Source: Qipengyuania gaetbuli (GTDB lineage Bacteria; Pseudomonadota; Alphaproteobacteria; Sphingomonadales; Sphingomonadaceae). From it: a stretch of DNA of 64,000 nt. Position numbers and translations under genes: made by a program. Below, one piece after another: positions 55,684-64,000 of the stretch. Location of the stretch: contig NZ_JAIVLR010000001.1 in the NCBI RefSeq assembly GCF_020524765.1, positions 124,001 to 188,000 of the forward strand. Reading direction: 5' to 3'. The stretch's first letter is position 1. Each line of letters starts with the position of its first letter. The notes under the pieces are model-generated. The model was not told the DNA's origin. It searched no databases and saw only the letters and a program-made list of their open reading frames with translations.

Positions 55684-56688
55684 TCATGCAGCCTTTAGCA
55701 ACTCCGCTGCCGCCGGCGCTTCCTGCAGCAGATCGATCAGCGCCCGTTCCTCGCGCGTCAGCCAGCGCGTAGCACGCGGGAGGCGCAGGTTCGCCCGCCA
55801 CTCATCCTGCCGTTCCACCAGGTCGATCACGGCAGGGTGGATATAGCTCCTGCGCGTCACCGCGGGTGTATTGCCCAGCTTCTCGGCCACACAGTCGAGC
55901 AGCGCCTTGAGCGGCATCTTCCCCTCGCCATTGCGCAGGCATTCGAGCGCCAGCACGCTGGCGTGCCAGGTGCGGAAATTCTTGGCGGTGAACCGTTCGC
56001 CCATGGCCTCTTCGAGATAGTGGTTCACGTCGCTGGAGGTGACGGCATTCACTTCTCCGTCCTCGTCGACATATTTGAAGACGTTCTGGCCGGGCAGGTC
56101 CTGCATGCTCCGCACCATGCGAGCCAGCGTGCCGTCGGTCAGCGTCACCTCGCGCATCTTGCCGGACTTGCCCTTGTACCTGAGGCGCAGGGTCTTGCCC
56201 GTCACTTCGGCATGGCGGCGGCGCAGGGTCGTGGCTCCGAAGCTTTTGTTGCGCTCGGCATATCCTTCGTTCCCCACGCGCACGGCGCCAAGGTCGAGCA
56301 GGCGCACCACGCTGGCCACGGCCCGTTCGCGCGTCAGCTTGCGGCCTTTCAGATCGTCCTCAACCCGCTTGCGCACCAGCGGAAGCAGGTTTCCGAACGC
56401 GATGCAGCCATCGAACTTCTCGCTCTCGCGCGCGGCGCGGAATTCCGGATGGTAGCGGTACTGCTTGCGCCCCTTGGCATCGATGCCGGTGGCGAGGATG
56501 TGCCCGTTTGCCGCCGGGCAGAACCATGCGTCGGTATAGGCCGGTGGCAAGGCGATCGCATTGAGCCGCTTCTTCTCCGCCGCATCGCCGATCAGCCTGC
56601 CCTTCTCGTCGTAATAGGCCCAGCCCTTGCCGGCACGTTTGCGGGAAATGCCTGGCAGGCTGTCGTCGACATAGATGAGCTTCGTCAT
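55684..56688 (-). CDS. DNA topoisomerase IB (poxvirus type)
   Basis: 334-residue type IB topoisomerase. Conserved active-site segments: VGNEGYAERNKSFGATTLRR with an Arg/Lys, KNFRTWHASVLAL, and the nucleophile Tyr in TRRSYIHPAV near residue 290. Such small forms relax supercoils without ATP and are common in alphaproteobacteria. ATG at 56688 preferred (MTKLIYVDDSLPGISR). It lies upstream of nadE on the same strand but with a palindrome between, so joint transcription is uncertain. Confidence 0.92.
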   Translation of the reverse strand: MTKLIYVDDSLPGISRKRAGKGWAYYDEKGRLIGDAAEKKRLNAIALPPAYTDAWFCPAANGHILATGIDAKGRKQYRYHPEFRAARESEKFDGCIAFGNLLPLVRKRVEDDLKGRKLTRERAVASVVRLLDLGAVRVGNEGYAERNKSFGATTLRRRHAEVTGKTLRLRYKGKSGKMREVTLTDGTLARMVRSMQDLPGQNVFKYVDEDGEVNAVTSSDVNHYLEEAMGERFTAKNFRTWHASVLALECLRNGEGKMPLKALLDCVAEKLGNTPAVTRRSYIHPAVIDLVERQDEWRANLRLPRATRWLTREERALIDLLQEAPAAAELLKAA

Positions 56689-56780
56689 GGCGAAGCGAAG
56701 AACCGTGGCAGGGCTGTAGCGGTTCCCCATCTTGCGACGAACGGATGAGCCAACTAGCCCATCACGCAAAGGAGAACCCG

Positions 56781-57632
56781 ATGGCCGACCCGACCTATAC
56801 CCCGCCCGCAGTCTGGACCAACGACGCAGAGAACGGCGGCCGCTTCGCCAGCATCAACGCCCCGACCTCCGGCGCACGCGAGCAGAAGGACCTGCCGACT
56901 GGCGACCACGACTTCCAGCTCTATTCGCTAGCCACGCCCAACGGGGTGAAGGCCACGATTATGTTCGAGGAACTGCTGGAAGCGGGGCATTCGGGCGCGG
57001 AATACGATGCCTTCACGGTCAACATCGGCAATGGCGACCAGTTCGGATCGGGCTTCGTCGACCTCAACCCCAATTCCAAGATCCCCACCCTGCTCGACCG
57101 CAGCGGCGAGAAACCTGTGCGCGTGTTCGAAAGCGGTGCAATCCTGATGCACCTTGCGGAGAAATTCGGCGCCTTCCTGCCGACCGACGCCTCGCGCGCC
57201 GAAGTCCTCAGCTGGCTTTTCTGGCAAGTCGGCAGCGCGCCCTTCATTGGTGGCGGCTTCGGGCATTTCTATGCCTACGCACCGGAGAAGTACGAATATC
57301 CGATCAACCGCTATGCCATGGAAACCAAGCGCCTGTTCGATGTCGCGGACAAGCGGCTTGCGGACAGCGAATACCTTGGCGGCGACGAATACACGGTAGC
57401 CGACATCGCAACCTTCCCCTGGCTCGCACCTTTCGTCGAAGGCACGATCTACAACGAGGCGAAGACCTTCCTCTCGATCCACGAATACGAGAATGTCGCG
57501 CGCTGGGCGAAGCAGATAGCGGCTCGCCCTGCCGTCAAACGCGGACGGATCGTCAACAAGGCATGGGGCGAGGAGGACACCCAGCTTCTCGAGCGTCACT
57601 CTGCAGCGGATTTCGAGGGCAAGAAGCTCTAA
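56781..57632 (+). CDS. yghU: Glutathione-dependent disulfide-bond oxidoreductase, YghU-like GST
   Basis: 283-residue Nu-class GST-like protein. It begins PTYTPPAVWTNDAENGG, shared by YghU, with glutathione-site segments NGVKATIMFEEL, NPNSKIPTLLD and FESGAILMHLAEKFG. YghU/YfcG-type enzymes bind two glutathiones and reduce disulfides or organic hydroperoxides. GGAGAACCCG precedes the ATG. Separated from the tRNA-Gln by 48 bases. Confidence 0.92.
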   Translation: MADPTYTPPAVWTNDAENGGRFASINAPTSGAREQKDLPTGDHDFQLYSLATPNGVKATIMFEELLEAGHSGAEYDAFTVNIGNGDQFGSGFVDLNPNSKIPTLLDRSGEKPVRVFESGAILMHLAEKFGAFLPTDASRAEVLSWLFWQVGSAPFIGGGFGHFYAYAPEKYEYPINRYAMETKRLFDVADKRLADSEYLGGDEYTVADIATFPWLAPFVEGTIYNEAKTFLSIHEYENVARWAKQIAARPAVKRGRIVNKAWGEEDTQLLERHSAADFEGKKL

Positions 57633-57680
57633 CACCCCCTTCACATCGGCGGCGGGCGCGCTATAGGAGCGCCCGCCTGC

Positions 57681-57755
57681 TGGGGTGTAGCCAAGTGGTA
57701 AGGCATCGGTTTTTGGTACCGACATTCGCAGGTTCGATCCCTGCCACCCCAGCCA
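57681..57755 (+). tRNA. tRNA-Gln (anticodon TTG), CCA encoded
   Basis: 75-base tRNA. Acceptor stem TGGGGTG/CACCCCA plus G and encoded CCA; anticodon stem-loop TCGGT-TTTTGGT-ACCGA gives anticodon TTG (UUG); T loop GGTTCGATCC. T1-A72-type end (U1-A72) is typical of tRNA-Gln. Confidence 0.97.
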
Positions 57756-57801
57756 CTTTCTCCCATTTGCGTATTCGGCGCTTCCCGCTAACCCTGACCG
57801 C

Positions 57802-59313
57802 ATGAGCGATCAGGACCCGAACCGCATTCCCGTCATCATCGGCGTTGGCCAGATCAACGACCGCACCGAAAATCCCGGCGACGCCCTCGACCCCATCGGG
57901 CTGATGGCAGAGGCACTTCGACGCTCCGATGCCGATGCAGGCGGCGGATGGCTTGAGACCTGCGATTCGCTGGCCGTGGTCGCGCAGCTGGCATGGCCGC
58001 AGCTCAACCCGGTCGACGGGGCGCTGGCCGAAAGGCTCGGCATCGAGCCGGCCCACCGCATGCAAACCGCCATGCCCAATGGCGACAGCCCGATCCTGCT
58101 CCTCCACGAAGCCGCCAACCGCATCGCCAGTGGCGAAGCGAGCGTGTGTGCAGTGGTCGGCGGCGAGGCCCTGCGCACCGCCGCACGCCTCGCCGCGCTG
58201 AAACCGCGGGAAGACGGCTCCAAGCCCAACGCGCTGCGCGATGCCTCGCACCGGCGGCGCACGGGCTATGCGCAGGGGTTCGGGCTGGTCGTGCCGACCG
58301 ACGTATACCCGCTCTACGAGAATGCCGGACGCGCGGCCTATGGCCAGACGCTCGCGCAAGGGCAGGCGGAAAGCGGCATGATCTGGGCCGGCATGAGCAA
58401 GGTCGCGGCCGGGAACGAGAGCGCCTGGATCCGCCGCGAGGCAGAAGCCGGGGACATCGTCACCCCGTCGGACAATAATCGCCCGATCGCCTTCCCCTAT
58501 ACCAAGCTCCAGGTCGCCAATTCATCGGTGAACCAGGGCGCGGGCTTCCTCGTCACCAGCCTCGGCGAAGCGCGCGCGCGCGGTCTTGCCGATAATCAGG
58601 TGGTCTTCCTGGGATATGGCGCAGCGGCGCACGAAAGCGGCAATTTCCTTGCCCGCGACCGCTACGACGCCTCGCCCAGCCTTGCCACGTCGATCGAGTG
58701 GACGATGCAGCTGAACGATGTCGAAGTAGGCGACCTTGCCCATGTCGAACTCTATTCCTGCTTCCCCTGCGTGCCGAAAATGGCACGGCGCGTGTTGGGC
58801 TGGCCGCTGGACAAGCCGGCCAGCGTTTTCGGCGGCCTCACGTTCGGCGGCGGACCGATCGGCAATTACATGAGCCATGCGGTCGCCGAGATGGTGCTTC
58901 GCTTGCGCGGCACGGCGGACAAGGGCCTGCTCTTCGCCAATGGCGGCTACGCCACGCACAATCACACGATCCTGCTGTCCGGCCAGCCGACCGGTGCAAG
59001 CTTCCCGCAGGACTTCGATTACCAGGCAGAAGCGGACGAGCGGCGCGGCGACGTGCCCGAACTCGACGAAGAGTACACCGGCCCTGCGACGGTCGAAACC
59101 TATACCGTGTTCTACGAGCGCGACGGCAGCGTGCGCGAGGGTGTCGTGGTGGCACGCACGCCGGAGGGCAAGCGCACTCTCGCCGCCATCTCCGGCGATG
59201 ACGCAGACATGATTGCCTTCTTCACCGACGGCACCAGCGAGCCGGTCGCCACTGCTGGCTCCATCGCATTTGGCGAGGACGGACGCGCAATCTGGCAACG
59301 CTCCTCGCAATAG
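57802..59313 (+). CDS. Thiolase-like acetyl-CoA acetyltransferase
   Basis: 503-residue protein resembling SCP2/thiolase-like acetyl-CoA acetyltransferases. Thiolase landmarks are IIGVGQINDRT at the start, CDSLAVVAQ, MQTAMPNGDSPILLLHEAAN, and NGGYATHNHTILLSGQ near the end with the catalytic His; ELYSCFPCVPKM contains Cys that could be the active site. A C-terminal extension (about residues 420-503) is not part of the classic core. It is followed by an enoyl-CoA hydratase, so fatty acid or alcohol CoA metabolism is likely. Confidence 0.82.
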   Translation: MSDQDPNRIPVIIGVGQINDRTENPGDALDPIGLMAEALRRSDADAGGGWLETCDSLAVVAQLAWPQLNPVDGALAERLGIEPAHRMQTAMPNGDSPILLLHEAANRIASGEASVCAVVGGEALRTAARLAALKPREDGSKPNALRDASHRRRTGYAQGFGLVVPTDVYPLYENAGRAAYGQTLAQGQAESGMIWAGMSKVAAGNESAWIRREAEAGDIVTPSDNNRPIAFPYTKLQVANSSVNQGAGFLVTSLGEARARGLADNQVVFLGYGAAAHESGNFLARDRYDASPSLATSIEWTMQLNDVEVGDLAHVELYSCFPCVPKMARRVLGWPLDKPASVFGGLTFGGGPIGNYMSHAVAEMVLRLRGTADKGLLFANGGYATHNHTILLSGQPTGASFPQDFDYQAEADERRGDVPELDEEYTGPATVETYTVFYERDGSVREGVVVARTPEGKRTLAAISGDDADMIAFFTDGTSEPVATAGSIAFGEDGRAIWQRSSQ

Positions 59314-59377
59314 GTTGCAATCGCGCACCGATTTGCGCAGAGGGGTTGCACAGATACATGAGAGAGGGACTGGAGAG

Positions 59378-60163
59378 ATGAGCGATTTCGAAATGATCAC
59401 GGCGACCCGCGAAGGTCCGGTCCTGACGATCACGCTCAACCGGCCCGAACGCCTCAACGCCTGCCCCCCGCAGATGGCCGACGAGATTTTCACCGCACTG
59501 CGCGATATCGGCGATGCACGCGCGGTGCTGTTGCGCGGCGAAGGCCGTGCCTTCTGTTCAGGGGCGGACCTTGCCGCCAATGCCGAAATGTCGGTCAGCG
59601 GAGGCGACCGTGCCTTTGCCTCGCTCAGCAAGCATTACAATCCGATGGTGCAGGCGCTGGCCAGCCTCCCCGTGCCCGTCGTTTCGATGGTCCAGGGCCC
59701 GGCAGCCGGCGTCGGCTGCTCGATCGCGCTTGCCGCCGACTTCGTGCTGGCGGGCAAAAGCGGCTATTTCCTGCAGGCCTTCGTCAACATTGGCCTCGTG
59801 CCCGATGGCGGATCGAGCTGGATGCTCCCGCGCCTTATCGGCACCGCACAGGCAACGCGCATGATGATGCTGGGCGAGAAGATCCACGGCGAAGAAGCCG
59901 AACGCATCGGCCTCATCTACAAGTGCGTGGAAGACGACGCGCTGGAAAGCGAAGCCCGCGCGCTGGTCGAAAAGCTGGCCAATGGACCTACCGTGGCGCT
60001 CGGTCAGATGAAGCGCACGCTGCGCGACGGGCTGCAGGCCGATTTCCCCGCCACGCTGGCGGCAGAGGCCAATGCCCAGCGTATCGCGGGCAGTACGCAG
60101 GATGCGGTCGAAGGTGCGATGGCATTCCTCCAGAAGCGCAAGGCCGCTTTCAAGGGCGCCTGA
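59378..60163 (+). CDS. Enoyl-CoA hydratase/isomerase family protein (PaaG-like)
   Basis: 261-residue crotonase-fold protein. Oxyanion segments RGEGRAFCSGADLA near residue 51 and VQGPAAGVGCSIALAADF near residue 105; the active-site region reads NIGLVPDGGSSWMLPR, where Asp replaces the usual Glu, as in PaaG-like isomerases rather than hydratases. Substrate unknown. TGGAGAG is next to the ATG at 59378. It follows the thiolase-like gene by 64 bases, so the two may form an operon. Confidence 0.88.
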   Translation: MSDFEMITATREGPVLTITLNRPERLNACPPQMADEIFTALRDIGDARAVLLRGEGRAFCSGADLAANAEMSVSGGDRAFASLSKHYNPMVQALASLPVPVVSMVQGPAAGVGCSIALAADFVLAGKSGYFLQAFVNIGLVPDGGSSWMLPRLIGTAQATRMMMLGEKIHGEEAERIGLIYKCVEDDALESEARALVEKLANGPTVALGQMKRTLRDGLQADFPATLAAEANAQRIAGSTQDAVEGAMAFLQKRKAAFKGA

Positions 60164-60213
60164 GGCAAAGGCTGCTCTGGCCAAGCAATGGCCGGCGGCC
60201 CTAGAAGGCGTTC

Positions 60214-61398
60214 ATGACCAACTTCGACGAGGCGCTCGCGCTGCTTGCGGGCGCTGTTCGCCCCTTACCCACTGAAAGCGTGTTGCTCGAACAGGCGGCA
60301 GGGCGCTTCCTCGCGGCCCCGCTCCACGCGCGCTCGGACGCCCCTGCCCGCGCCGTGTCGGCAATGGATGGCTATGCCGTTTCGCTGGCCGAAGTGAATC
60401 CGGACCGGTGGATGGCCTTGGCCGGAGAAAGCCGGCCCGGCCTGCCTGATCCCGGCACCCTCGAACCGGGCACTGCCGTGCGGATATTCACCGGCGCTCC
60501 GCTACCTGCGGACGCAGATTGCGTGATCATGCAGGAATATGCCGAGCGCGAAGCCGGGCAGGTCCGGTTCCGCAGCGGCTTCGGTCCGGCGCGGCATGTA
60601 AGGACTGCCGGCAGTGATTTTCGTGCAGGCGACCTCCTCTTGGCCGCCGGGACAAGGCTGACACCACGCGCAATGGTGGCGGCGGCGTCTGCCGACCGGG
60701 ACACGGTAGAGGTTTCAGCCAGCCCCAGGATCGCGATTATCGCGACGGGCGACGAATTGGCTGCCCCCGGGACTGCGCATCTGAAGGCGGGTGCAATCTC
60801 CGAATCCGCGAGCTACGGCGTAGCGGCAATGTGCGAGGCGATGGGTTGTGAAGTGGTCCTGCGGACAAGAGGCGCCGACCGGCTCGAATTGCTGGAAGAG
60901 GTGGCCGCCAAGGCCTTGGAAGCCGCCGATTGCGTGGTCGTGACCGGCGGCGCTTCGGTGGGCGATCACGATCTCGCCAAGCCTATGTTCGGCAAGGCAG
61001 GTCTGGACCTTGTCTTCGAAGGCGTTTCCATCAAGCCGGGCAAGCCGGTTTGGTTCGGGAAAGCGAATGGCCGCCTCGTGATGGGCCTGCCGGGCAATCC
61101 GACATCCGCCATGGTCACTGCGCGCCTGATCCTGCGCCCGATGTTGGCAGCGATGCAGGGCGGAATTCCGGCAGCAGAGTTGCGCTTCGTCCCATTTCCG
61201 CTGGCCGCACCCCTGCCCGAAACCGGCGACCGCGAGACATTCGTCAGGGCAACGGTCACGTCGGAGGGGTTGGTGCCGGTAGGAAACCAGGAAAGCGGGG
61301 CGCAGGCACCGCTCGCAGCAGCCGACTGGCTGGTCAGGCGTCCTGCCGGATCGCCTGCCTGCAACAAGGGGTCCCTCGTCGAGGCTCTCCCCTTCTGA
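60214..61398 (+). CDS. moeA: Molybdopterin molybdenumtransferase
   Basis: 394-residue enzyme that inserts molybdate into MPT-AMP to make the molybdenum cofactor. Conserved motifs: SAMDGYAV near residue 50, RIFTGAPLPADADCV, IATGDEL and VTGGASVGDHDL, and GLPGNPTSAMV near residue 291. Complete domains. No other molybdenum gene is in the window. The transcript ends at a strong bidirectional hairpin. Confidence 0.96.
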   Translation: MTNFDEALALLAGAVRPLPTESVLLEQAAGRFLAAPLHARSDAPARAVSAMDGYAVSLAEVNPDRWMALAGESRPGLPDPGTLEPGTAVRIFTGAPLPADADCVIMQEYAEREAGQVRFRSGFGPARHVRTAGSDFRAGDLLLAAGTRLTPRAMVAAASADRDTVEVSASPRIAIIATGDELAAPGTAHLKAGAISESASYGVAAMCEAMGCEVVLRTRGADRLELLEEVAAKALEAADCVVVTGGASVGDHDLAKPMFGKAGLDLVFEGVSIKPGKPVWFGKANGRLVMGLPGNPTSAMVTARLILRPMLAAMQGGIPAAELRFVPFPLAAPLPETGDRETFVRATVTSEGLVPVGNQESGAQAPLAAADWLVRRPAGSPACNKGSLVEALPF

Positions 61399-61408
61399 AA
61401 TGCGAAGC

Positions 61409-61454
61409 GCAGCCGCGCCGCGGGAACTCGGTGTTCCTCCCGCGGCGCGGCTGC
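61409..61454. terminator. Strong bidirectional hairpin between moeA and ompW
   Basis: Perfect 17-bp stem GCAGCCGCGCCGCGGGA/TCCCGCGGCGCGGCTGC with a 12-base loop. It lies 11 bases after the moeA stop and 14 before the ompW stop, so it likely ends both convergent transcripts. Confidence 0.85.
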
Positions 61455-61467
61455 ACCTTTATGCCGG

Positions 61468-62136
61468 TCAGAACCGGTAGCTGACGCCGGCGCTGAGCAC
61501 CCAGGGGTCGAGCTTGTGCTTGGTCTGGATGGCCAGCGTGTCACCGACATACCACTGCGCGGTGGTGTCGACGAAATAGCGCTTGGCATCGAAAGTCAGG
61601 CCAAGGCCCTTGTCGTTGAGATCGACATCGAAACCGGCCTGCAGTGCGACGCCGAATTCGTCCGAAAGGTCGGTGTCGGTCACGCCCAACGGCAGGGTCG
61701 CCGCACCCGGATCTTCGCCGACCCACAGGAAGTAGGTCGGGCCTGCGCCGACATAGGGACGCACCGCGCCGAGGTCGAAATGGTACTTCGCGGTGAAGGT
61801 TGCAGGGATCACCTTGGCGTTCGACACCAGTTCTGCGCCCGGGAGGCCCGAAACGGCATCGACATCGTGCTGGGTCATGCAGCAGATCGTCTCGACCGAG
61901 AAATTGTCGCTGAAGTAATATTCGATAGCCAGCGTCGGCACGAAGTTGTCGTTGGCCTTGGTCTGGGTATCGGCAGGCAGGCCGACGATGTCGGTGTCCA
62001 CACGCGTGATTTCCCCGTCGGGGCTGACCAGCGTGCCCAGAAGCTTGACCTGCAGGTCGCCGGCTTCGGCAGATGCGGTGGCCGGGAAAGCTGCGATTGC
62101 CAGGGTGGCGAAGCTCAGCGCGAACTTGTTCTTCAT
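61468..62136 (-). CDS. ompW: OmpW family outer-membrane protein
   Basis: 222-residue outer-membrane beta-barrel protein with a signal peptide (LSFATLAIAAFPATASA). OmpW features: GLTFDAKRYFVDTTA, the N-terminal LQVKLLGTLVSPDG, and the terminal Phe of LSAGVSYRF that signals BAM. It forms an 8-stranded barrel with a hydrophobic channel. In other bacteria OmpW is FNR-regulated; an FNR-like box lies 94 bases upstream of its start. Confidence 0.93.
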   Translation of the reverse strand: MKNKFALSFATLAIAAFPATASAEAGDLQVKLLGTLVSPDGEITRVDTDIVGLPADTQTKANDNFVPTLAIEYYFSDNFSVETICCMTQHDVDAVSGLPGAELVSNAKVIPATFTAKYHFDLGAVRPYVGAGPTYFLWVGEDPGAATLPLGVTDTDLSDEFGVALQAGFDVDLNDKGLGLTFDAKRYFVDTTAQWYVGDTLAIQTKHKLDPWVLSAGVSYRF

Positions 62137-62229
62137 GATTTCCGTCCTGGCGCTGCAGTGGCCGTCCTTTACGGCCGAGGTTGTTACAGCGCTCGCCAGT
62201 CCCAATGCCTTTGGCGCAAGGCCCTGACC

Positions 62230-62243
62230 TTGATTTAGGTCAA
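62230..62243. promoter_or_regulatory. FNR-like box between ompW and the regulator
   Basis: TTGATTTAGGTCAA matches TTGAT-N4-ATCAA at 9 of 10 positions. It lies 34 bases before the regulator start (62278) and 94 bases from ompW. It may be an autoregulatory site or act on ompW. Confidence 0.6.
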
Positions 62244-62277
62244 TGCCGCCAAAGGTTTTGTGCGGCATCGCCGCGCA

Positions 62278-62979
62278 ATGATGACCTTCGCCGAGCAATT
62301 CGACCGGTTTGCGCAGCTGCACCTGCCGGCACATCTTGGCGATGACGCCATCCTGCGGTTCCGCTCGCTGGCGCGCCCTGTGGACGCGGCGCGTGACGTC
62401 GCTCTCGGCCTTGACGAGGGGAGCGACCATCTCGTGTTCGTGTCATCGGGCGCAATCAAGCTGGTCGCCCATGCCTCTGCCGGCCGCAACCAGGTGGTCG
62501 CATTCCATTTCCCCGACGAACTGGTAGTCGTCCCTGCCCGCGCCGAGCATTCCTATACGCTGAGCACGCTGCGCAAGAGCGACCTCTTGGTGTTCGATTA
62601 CGCCAGCTTCGCCGACCTTGCCCGCAGCGATCCCGCGGTATTGCGCAGCCTGCTCGACACGGCCCGCAGTTCGCTTTCACGTTCGCGCGAAAAGTCGCTC
62701 ACGCTCGGCCGCAAGACCGCCACCGAAAGGCTCGCCAGCTTCCTGGTGGGCATGGCGCACCGCATCGGCGTGGAGCGCGAAGGCCTCACCTTCATCGACC
62801 TGCCGATGTCGCGGCGCGACATCGCCGACAGCCTCGGCCTGACCATCGAGACGGTAAGCCGCCAGTTCACCATCCTGCGCGACCTCGGGATCGTCCGCAC
62901 GGTCGGCAAGTCGGGCGTGCAACTGGTCGACCTGCGCGCCCTCGAGGCGCGGGCCGGATACCTGACCGAGGCCGCGTGA
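62278..62979 (+). CDS. Crp/Fnr family regulator lacking cysteines
   Basis: 233-residue regulator with a cyclic-nucleotide-binding-like domain (residues 1-150) and a winged helix containing SRRDIADSLGLTIETVSRQF near residue 180. The recognition helix IETVSR matches FNR, which reads TTGAT half sites. It contains no Cys at all, so it cannot bind the [4Fe-4S] cluster used by FNR to sense oxygen; the DNR/FixK-like branch is closer. ATG at 62278. It is directly upstream of ccoN. Confidence 0.92.
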   Translation: MMTFAEQFDRFAQLHLPAHLGDDAILRFRSLARPVDAARDVALGLDEGSDHLVFVSSGAIKLVAHASAGRNQVVAFHFPDELVVVPARAEHSYTLSTLRKSDLLVFDYASFADLARSDPAVLRSLLDTARSSLSRSREKSLTLGRKTATERLASFLVGMAHRIGVEREGLTFIDLPMSRRDIADSLGLTIETVSRQFTILRDLGIVRTVGKSGVQLVDLRALEARAGYLTEAA

Positions 62980-62994
62980 AATTTTTGATCAAAA

Positions 62995-63008
62995 TTGCGC
63001 TGGATCAA
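62995..63008. promoter_or_regulatory. FNR-like box upstream of ccoN
   Basis: TTGCGCTGGATCAA fits the right arm ATCAA exactly and the left arm TTGAT at three of five positions, centred about 60 bases before the ccoN ATG. A palindrome TTTTGATCAAAA precedes it at 62983-62994. Confidence 0.5.
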
Positions 63009-63060
63009 AGTTTGCCCGCCAGCGGGTGGCTAGCAGCAGTGCCGGACAACGGAGATTTCA

Positions 63061-64000
63061 ATGCAAGCTGAATCTGCTCTCGGGCGCGTGGCACTATGGT
63101 TTGTCATCGCCCTGCTGGCACTGGCGGCGATGCTATCGGCCAAGGACGGCGGTTTCGCCGCGCATGCGCTGATCGTCGCGGTGACAGCCTTCGCCCTCGT
63201 CCTGGTCAGCGCCGCAAGGTTCGATCCCACGACATCGCTCAACAGCTTCTTCCGCATCCCGCCGGGGGAAAGCCAGTATGATGACGACCCGGTCCGCTGG
63301 GGCGTGCTGGCGACGATGTTCTGGGGCCTGGCAGGCTTCGTGGCAGGGCTCTACATCGCCCTGCAGCTTGCGTTTCCGCAGCTCAATTTCGAGCCCTACC
63401 TCAATTTCGGCCGCCTGCGCCCGCTGCATACCAGCGCGGTGATTTTCGCGTTCGGCGGCAATGCGCTGCTCGCAACCAGTTTCTACGTCGTCCAGCGTAC
63501 CTGCCGCGCCAAGTTGGCCTTCCCCTCGCTCGCGCGCTTCGTGTTCTGGGGCTACCAGATGTTCATCGTGCTGGCGGCCACCGGCTATCTCCTCGGCGTT
63601 ACGCAGTCCAAGGAATACGCCGAACCCGAATGGTACGTCGACCTGTGGCTGACCATCGTCTGGGTCGCCTATCTTATCGTCTTCGTCGCCACGATCGTGA
63701 AGCGTAAGGAACCCCACATCTACGTGGCCAACTGGTTCTTCCTCGCCTTCATCATCACCGTGGCGATGCTGCACGTGGTCAACAACCTCGCCATCCCGGT
63801 CAGCCCGACGGGTTCGCGCAGCTACCAGGTCTTCGCCGGGGTGCAGGATGCGCTAACCCAGTGGTGGTACGGCCATAACGCGGTCGGCTTTTTCCTGACC
63901 GCCGGCTTCCTGGCGATGATGTACTACTTCGTCCCCAAGCAGGCTGAGCGTCCGGTCTATTCCTACCGCCTGTCGATCATCCACTTCTGGTCGCTGATCT
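63061..64000 (+). CDS. ccoN: cbb3-type cytochrome c oxidase subunit I (CcoN), N-terminal part
   Basis: Partial gene cut by the right edge; 313 codons present. It is the catalytic subunit of the high-affinity cbb3 oxidase. After a variable N-terminus with two helices, it shows the heme-b ligand region [19 protein letters not shown] (near residue 121), then [13 protein letters not shown], and [16 protein letters not shown] containing a Cu-B His (near residue 277). GGAG lies 8 bases before the ATG at 63061. Upstream FNR-like sites fit microaerobic control. Confidence 0.95.
   Translation, partial: MQAESALGRVALWFVIALLALAAMLSAKDGGFAAHALIVAVTAFALVLVSAARFDPTTSLNSFFRIPPGESQYDDDPVRWGVLATMFWGLAGFVAGLYIALQLAFPQLNFEPYLNFGRLRPLHTSAVIFAFGGNALLATSFYVVQRTCRAKLAFPSLARFVFWGYQMFIVLAATGYLLGVTQSKEYAEPEWYVDLWLTIVWVAYLIVFVATIVKRKEPHIYVANWFFLAFIITVAMLHVVNNLAIPVSPTGSRSYQVFAGVQDALTQWWYGHNAVGFFLTAGFLAMMYYFVPKQAERPVYSYRLSIIHFWSLI

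Overview
The window (about 65% G+C, dense genes, frequent 4-base stop/start overlaps) looks like chromosomal DNA of an alphaproteobacterium of the order Sphingomonadales, most likely an Erythrobacter-like genus. The grounds are the divL-tsaE-amgK-murU-addB-addA gene order, alphaproteobacterial AddB, a propionyl-CoA carboxylase/methylmalonyl-CoA mutase cluster, Flp pilins and a cbb3 oxidase. This taxonomic call is inference from gene content; no rRNA gene is present. No insertion sequence, prophage or CRISPR array was seen.

Layout. 1-3551: copper-resistance cluster (partial copB, copA, csoR, a DUF411 and a DUF305 protein) around a perfect CsoR-type palindrome. 3640-5962: two GNAT acetyltransferases, a GcvA-like LysR regulator and thioredoxin. 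6014-16990: a tightly coupled minus-strand operon divL-tsaE-amgK-murU-addB-addA (cell-cycle pseudokinase, tRNA t6A synthesis, cell-wall sugar recycling, double-strand-break repair). 17080-22300: ahcY with two hairpins upstream, a peroxiredoxin, an esterase and several exported proteins of unknown function. 22375-25035: hemerythrin, phospholipase-D-like protein and folE. 25114-26691: metallopeptidase, tRNA-Arg(ACG), a MutT-type Nudix protein and two Flp pilins. 26775-32179: M48 lipoprotein protease, accA, xerD and a 611-residue exported protein coupled to a tiny membrane protein. 32251-35432: aroK-aroB, a cyclase-family protein, a GNAT and a small protein. 35615-46522: propionate-to-succinyl-CoA cluster (pccB, mce, scpA, pccA) with bioB, a GST and a DUF3445 protein, interrupted by three low-G+C small genes that fit exactly between host genes. 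47119-47546: the only gene-poor stretch, holding a structured leader with an 18-codon ORF before ilvE. 48623-56688: LysR/pirin/azoR, two transporters, an NAD synthetase with an N-terminal helix-turn-helix, and topoisomerase IB. 56781-64000: YghU-type GST, tRNA-Gln(TTG), thiolase-like protein, enoyl-CoA hydratase, moeA, ompW, a cysteine-free FNR-type regulator and the start of ccoN.

How they work together. The copper genes form one detoxification unit probably controlled by CsoR. The pcc/mce/scpA genes convert propionyl-CoA to succinyl-CoA, and BioB supplies the carboxylase cofactor. The FNR-type regulator and two FNR-like boxes lie where they could control ompW and the cbb3 oxidase. Of the possible novelties, the clearest are the HTH-NadE fusion with an adjacent palindrome, the ilvE leader, and the repeated scarless insertion of low-G+C small genes into the propionate operon.
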